From Colletotrichum lupini (lineage: Eukaryota > Ascomycota > Sordariomycetes > Glomerellales > Glomerellaceae): DNA of 64,000 bases. This document shows positions 59,508-64,000 of this stretch, in pieces. The stretch spans positions 3,720,001-3,784,000 of the forward strand of contig NC_064681.1 of NCBI RefSeq assembly GCF_023278565.1, given 5' to 3'. The stretch's first letter is position 1. Every line of letters begins with the position of its first letter. The translations under genes and the position numbers were made by a program. A model generated the notes under the pieces. That model had not been told where the DNA came from. It saw only the letters and a list, made by a program, of their open reading frames with translations, and ran no database searches.

Positions 59508-61623
59508 GATGTGTGGAGAGAAGGTTGCTAAGGTACTGAGAGATAGTTTGGATGAACGAGACGCTGAGAAACATCCGAACTCTATTTATCTTATACACGT
59601 CTCAATCTTGGCCACCTTTCGAAAAACTGATTACCTTTGATGGAAATGCCATGTCGACACCTTTCGTCGAAGACTTGGTTCCCCTGAACGCGTCACCGAG
59701 GATGAACAACTTGTCGGCATTTCGACATCAACTGGGTACTCGCCCATGGAGCGGGCAGTGTAATGACGAATCACAGTCATTTCATTACAAGCTCGCACAA
59801 GCTTGTAGCATATCGTCAATCTAAAATAGGTATGTACGGTGCCACAGCGTTCGCAGAGGCTGACGACTGTTCCAACTTTTCTCCACTGAAAAATCGGAAT
59901 GTGGGTGAATGGGGGCCGCGGACCGTCGAGTGTAGATCAACTACGATTTACGAATGCGAGTATTCTCTGTTCGTCCTTGGAAGCGGTAATCATCATTGGG
60001 GTCAATTTGGAGTTCGGTTTATTTGTAGATCATAGCGGAGGAGAATACAGGGCCCCGGCTCCGAATAATCCGGTATGTGGGAGCCGAGCCGCCATCACAT
60101 CTTGCACATAAATCGGAAGGTATCCGGCGAAATTCTGCCTAGAATAATCGTGGTATTGCAATATTCCTTTTCCTCTCCCAAAGTCATGCTGGGGATCTGG
60201 CATAGAGTTCGACTGTACGACCGGATGAGGTGAGCTATGGCGCTGACGGAGGGTGTTAGTCAACCTACAGGTCACTCTTTGCAGCCAGTTGGCAGCTGCT
60301 TTTGTAGTCGGACTGCCGAGAGCTAGTAGCGGAAAGCCTAGTTAAGAACATCATTGACCGAGAGCTTGTTTGAGTCAAGTTGTGGTCGTAGTTACTCATA
60401 AGTTCAAGAGATTGATGCCTGGTACTGCCGGCTGCGATATGTTCTGGATTCTATCCGGTATGCTGGCCTTCCGATGGCTGATGGCCGTGGCCCATGAGGA
60501 CAGCAGGCTCAGTTGCTCAGATGCGTCAAGTTTGCACTCTTCTGACATTATTAGTCAACTTCAGTTGACAGATGACAGTTAATGTCAGGACTGACAAATG
60601 CAGGCGACATTGGGAAGACAATGTCAAAGCAAGCTGTCACCCGCTATCTGGAAAATCTTTTGCCGAGATGCACGGTGCCAATCACTCATGCCGGGCTTGT
60701 TAGAGCCTCAAGGAAGCATGAAACACATGTATCCTCCCATTGGCGAACCGGAATCCTTTTCACCTTTGGTGTCAGATGCTACTCTACTCGCCATAACAAC
60801 ATAAAAGTTGTGCAGGACCACGGAGTCTGCCAAGTTGCCGTCATCGCAAGTCATGCCTGGCGCGAACCAAGACTTCGTCCTATATGTATGGTGCGCGTAG
60901 CCATAACGGACAAACGGTGCCCTCGCGCTCCGCGTTGTTGAACTTTAGTAACCCATCACTGCCCGTGTCGCGTCAAAACACCAGGCTAACCCCCGCATCG
61001 TCGGCCTTGGGTTAAGAAAGAATTTGCGCGGTGTAAGTGGGGACAGTCTTGTTGAGCGGGGAGTCGTGACAAAGAAACAAGACCTCGCACGAACAGAACT
61101 AGAAACTGGAAAATATTCGAGGAGGATGGTCGTCGCTTTTGAGGACGGTTCCCCGAGGGGCATCAAAAACTATCCCAGATTTTAGAGATCCACCCGTCCC
61201 GCTGTCGGGCACTTGTCTGCTTCCGAAGCTTGCTACAATGATCTGCATGACTCGGAACTTAAGAGACGCGGTCCCCAGTTGTAAGCGCCGCTGATTCGTC
61301 TGAGACGGCTACGGACAGGGTTGGCGGCGGGTCGCGCAGAGTTGCAACGACGGGAGTGTTGGCCGGCGGGCAGCGATTTAGCACCGTGATATGCTAGAAA
61401 CAACGTCAACGTGGAGATGGTTTGGAGTAATTCTTGACTTATAATACCAAATTTCTCGTGTAATGGTGAAATCGACGATGATTAGTTGTTCACCGCCGAG
61501 TTGCCCCCTCTGAGACCGGGGAGAGTATATAAGTTGATGGTAGACGCACTTACACCTTTCACCATCTCCAGGCTTGGTCTATCAGTTTTTGCTTCATACC
61601 TTCTCCCACCTTAAACTGCCAAA
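59508..61623. other. Intergenic region, divergent promoters, no supported gene
   Basis: About 2.1 kb between the divergent dioxygenase and P450 genes. Only short unrelated ORFs are present. GTATATAAG near 61525 lies about 100 bp before the P450 start codon and is a plausible TATA box. Confidence 0.45.
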
Positions 61624-63479
61624 ATGGAGGCCATAACACCCCCCAAACATCTCTTCAGCTCATGGGCCGACGATTCATCACTCATACGTAAAATGGATTT
61701 ATGGACATCACTATGTCTCGGCATTATCCTCATCAGCGTCTTCACGATGATACCCCACATTCGCAAGCCTTCTCGCAAACTCCCCTCCGTCAACCCAGGG
61801 CGACTGTTCGATTTCTTCAACCAAAAACGGAAGAAGGGTTTCTTGATGAATGCTCGTCGTATCATGGAAGACGCCCGAACTCAATTCCCCGGCCAGCCTT
61901 ACAGACTCATGACGGACGTTGGTGAAACAGTTGTCATTCCGCCGGATCTAGTTCACGATATTCGCAATGAGCCAGGGTTGAGCTTTTCAAAGGCTTTCGC
62001 AGACAACTTCCACCCTCAACTGAATGGATTCGAAGGGTTCGCGGTTGGCAACAGACCGGACGGACTTTTTCAGCTTGTCATCAAAAAGCGCATCACCAAA
62101 TTACTCAGTAGGTTTTCGCTCTCCATCACGAAGTTGCCCTCTTCTTACCCCACACCCCACATTGAGACCCCACGTTACAGCAACACACCATCACAATACT
62201 TACACGATGATGCAGATCAAATCACGGAGCCTCTTGCGTCGGAAACCAGATTTGCTGTCGATCACATCTTCGGCAAGCCCACCGGTAGGTTTCTTGTCAC
62301 GCCAACTGCAGAGTAACCGTTTGCCATCTGTTCACATTGCTAACACGCTTATGACTGCTCTATGTAGATTGGCAAGAGTACAACACCAAAGACACCATTC
62401 TCGACCTCATCTGCCGCCTTTCCTCCCGCGTTTTTCTCGGCGATGAAGTATGCCGCGACGAAGCATGGCTCGCTATAACAAAGTCCTACACCGTGAATGC
62501 ATTCCTCGGCGCCGAGATCCTGCGTCCCTACCCATACTGGCTGCGTTACGCCGCCAACTTGATCCTCCCTGAGTGCAAAACTCTTAGGCGGCAGGTATCT
62601 GATTCTCGAGACATCATTGAGCCGGTGCTTCAAAAACGTAGAGATGCGCGACAGCAGGCTATCGAGAGGGGCGAGCCGGCACCGAAGTTTAATGATGGCA
62701 TTGATTGGTTCGAAGAGGAGAGTCAGGGGCGGGAGTATGATGTTGTTGGGGCGCAGCTGGGTCTGTCGGTCGTTGCAATTCATACCACCACGGATCTACT
62801 CGTGGAGACGATGCTACGCATTGCAGAGAACCCGGAGTTATTTGATGCCCTTAGGAAGGAAATTGTTGAAGTTCTGACCGCTGAAGGCTGGAAGAAGACG
62901 GCTCTTTTCAATATGAAACTCATGGACAGCGTCTTGAAAGAGTCACAACGACTGAAGCCAGTCACATCTGGTAAGTCTCTCCTTTTATTTCCTGTGACAA
63001 CAAGAAAATATCCTCCAAGCACCCGTCGCTCACCATACCAACCAGCAATCATGGCCCGCATGGCAACCCGCCAAGTGACCCTCCCCAACGGCCTCAAACT
63101 CCAAAAAGGAGAACGCTGCGTCGGCGACCTAGGCAAGATGCACGATCCCTCCATCTACCCGAACCCCGAAGCCTTCAACGGCTATCGCTTCCTCGAGATG
63201 CGTGGCGACCCGAAGCTTGATAGCCAAGCCCACCTCGTCAGCACATCACCCTCGCACCTCGGTTTCGGCCATGGCCAGCACGCGTGCCCGGGTCGCTTCT
63301 TCGCCGGCAACGAGCTCAAGATTGCGCTGGCGCATTTGCTGATGAAGTTTGACTGGAAGTTGACGCCTGGGTATGAGCATCAGTGGCAGGAGTGGGGGTT
63401 TGCGTGGAACTCGGATAGTACGGCGAAGCTATTGTTTAGGAGAAGGGAGGCGCCGGAGATTGATATTGATGCGATATGA
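61624..63479 (+). CDS. Cytochrome P450 monooxygenase
   Basis: Exons 61624-62107, 62216-62284, 62368-62970 and 63046-63479 give 529 residues in frame. A membrane anchor lies at about 26-44 (LWTSLCLGIILISVFTMIP), as in ER-bound microsomal P450s. The I-helix region is near SVVAIHTTTDLL; the ExxR motif is ESQR at 376-379. The PERF-like segment is FNGYRF, and the haem-binding motif FGHGQHACPG at 459-468 holds the Cys ligand (Cys466). The ARMATRQVTLPNG block is common in fungal P450s related to ent-kaurene oxidase and other secondary-metabolism enzymes; the substrate is unknown. Introns 1 (108 nt) and 3 (75 nt) are multiples of three without stops, so retained forms would stay in frame. An in-frame Met at residue 24 is a possible alternative start. 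Confidence 0.93.
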
Positions 63480-64000
63480 AGATTGAGTGAGGTGTGATGA
63501 TACGTGGCATTTGCACAGAGGAGAAGGTAGTGAGTACTTAAGCGAGTAATGGTTTCCAATATCCTCCTGTGACTTTGCCAAGAGTGAGGTACTATGGCCT
63601 CAAGCAGGGAAGAAAAAAAAGAGGGAAGTAAAACAAAAACACGAAACATGAAGGGCGCTTGTGGGATTCGAACCCATAAGCTACAGCTCGGCAGCTCTGC
63701 ACTTCAGGATCAGGGGTATAAACATCTTACGCTTCTGGACAGGAGTCCCTTTTACTGCTGTTGAGAACAGATGAGATGAATTAGGTTATGGACTATCCTC
63801 CAGGTCCCACCTTGTCTTGTGATACCTCAGGGTTCGAGTTGACGAATACGCATATAGTATTTGGCGGTGGAGATTGCACACATGAGATCACACAATCATT
63901 TCATCAATGAACCTGGGAAACCTGAGCAAGACGCATGTCTCAGTAAAGCTTCATTGAGTTTCAAGTCACATTCAAGTATGCCTGCTTGCCAAATGTGACA
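63480..64000. other. 3' flank of the P450 gene
   Basis: About 520 bp with no coding signal. It contains the tRNA-like fragment at 63655-63690. Confidence 0.5.
63655..63690 (-). pseudogene. tRNA-like 3' fragment (T-arm/B-box)
   Basis: On the minus strand ATGGGTTCGAATCCCAC matches a T-arm and B box, followed by AAGCGCC as a possible acceptor 3' strand. The complementary 5' strand GGCGCTT and a convincing A box are missing within 110 nt upstream, so this looks like a partial tRNA remnant rather than a working gene. Confidence 0.35.

Noticed and set aside
42352..63479. One large biosynthetic gene cluster including monooxygenase, reductase, dioxygenase and P450
   Set aside because: No backbone synthase (PKS, NRPS, terpene cyclase) is present, and unrelated genes such as GH5, RNase H and HET lie between them.
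63655..63760. Functional tRNA gene
   Set aside because: B box and T-arm are good, but no matching 5' acceptor strand or A box was found.

Overview
The window looks like a piece of a filamentous ascomycete (Pezizomycotina) chromosome, most likely a Sordariomycete such as a Colletotrichum relative. That placement is inference. It rests on short GT-AG introns (about 48-110 nt) with CTGAC/CTAAC branch sites, on fungus-restricted families (HET domain, NACHT-type STAND protein, DUF3433 membrane protein, Zn2Cys6 regulator, GH5 steryl-glucosidase type, secreted intradiol dioxygenase), and on a 9 kb AT-rich block mutated in the manner of repeat-induced point mutation (RIP).

Layout: 0.35-3.3 kb, NACHT/STAND NTPase (+); 3.4-5.9 kb, secreted S41 peptidase (-), convergent with it; 8.1-8.9 kb, macro-domain protein (-); 9.7-11.8 kb, glutaminyl-tRNA synthetase (+) behind a cluster of GATA-type sites; 12.1-13.1 kb and 17.3-17.7 kb, two secreted cysteine-rich proteins (+); 14.25-14.48 kb, a small hAT-like MITE with perfect terminal repeats and an 8-bp target duplication; 18.85-18.99 kb, a poly-G/poly-T tract; 21.5-25.6 kb, large duplicated DUF3433 membrane protein (+); 27.07-27.25 kb, a 61-residue secreted cysteine-rich peptide (-). 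From about 29.9 to 39.0 kb lies an AT-rich island without usable ORFs. It contains one complete but RIP-destroyed Ty3/gypsy chromovirus (30406-36733) with two 224-bp LTRs and a 5-bp target duplication. After it come a GH47 alpha-mannosidase (-), a PheA/TfdB-type FAD monooxygenase (+) convergent with a Zn2Cys6 transcription factor (-), an aldo/keto reductase (+), a GH5 steryl/ceramide beta-glucosidase-like enzyme (+), an RNase H-fold protein (+), a HET-domain protein (+), a secreted intradiol dioxygenase (-) and a cytochrome P450 (+).

How the genes may work together: the monooxygenase and the Zn2Cys6 factor share a palindrome, TTCGG(C/T)GCCGAA-like, in their upstream regions, which suggests a small regulated catabolic or tailoring module. 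The NACHT and HET proteins are the kind used in allorecognition and programmed cell death. The S41 peptidase, intradiol dioxygenase and small cysteine-rich proteins form a secreted complement typical of plant-associated fungi. GlnRS, GH47 and probably DUF3433 are ordinary housekeeping or conserved genes. All exon models were built by eye from splice signals and frame continuity. One junction, in the S41 gene, has no fully satisfactory canonical solution.
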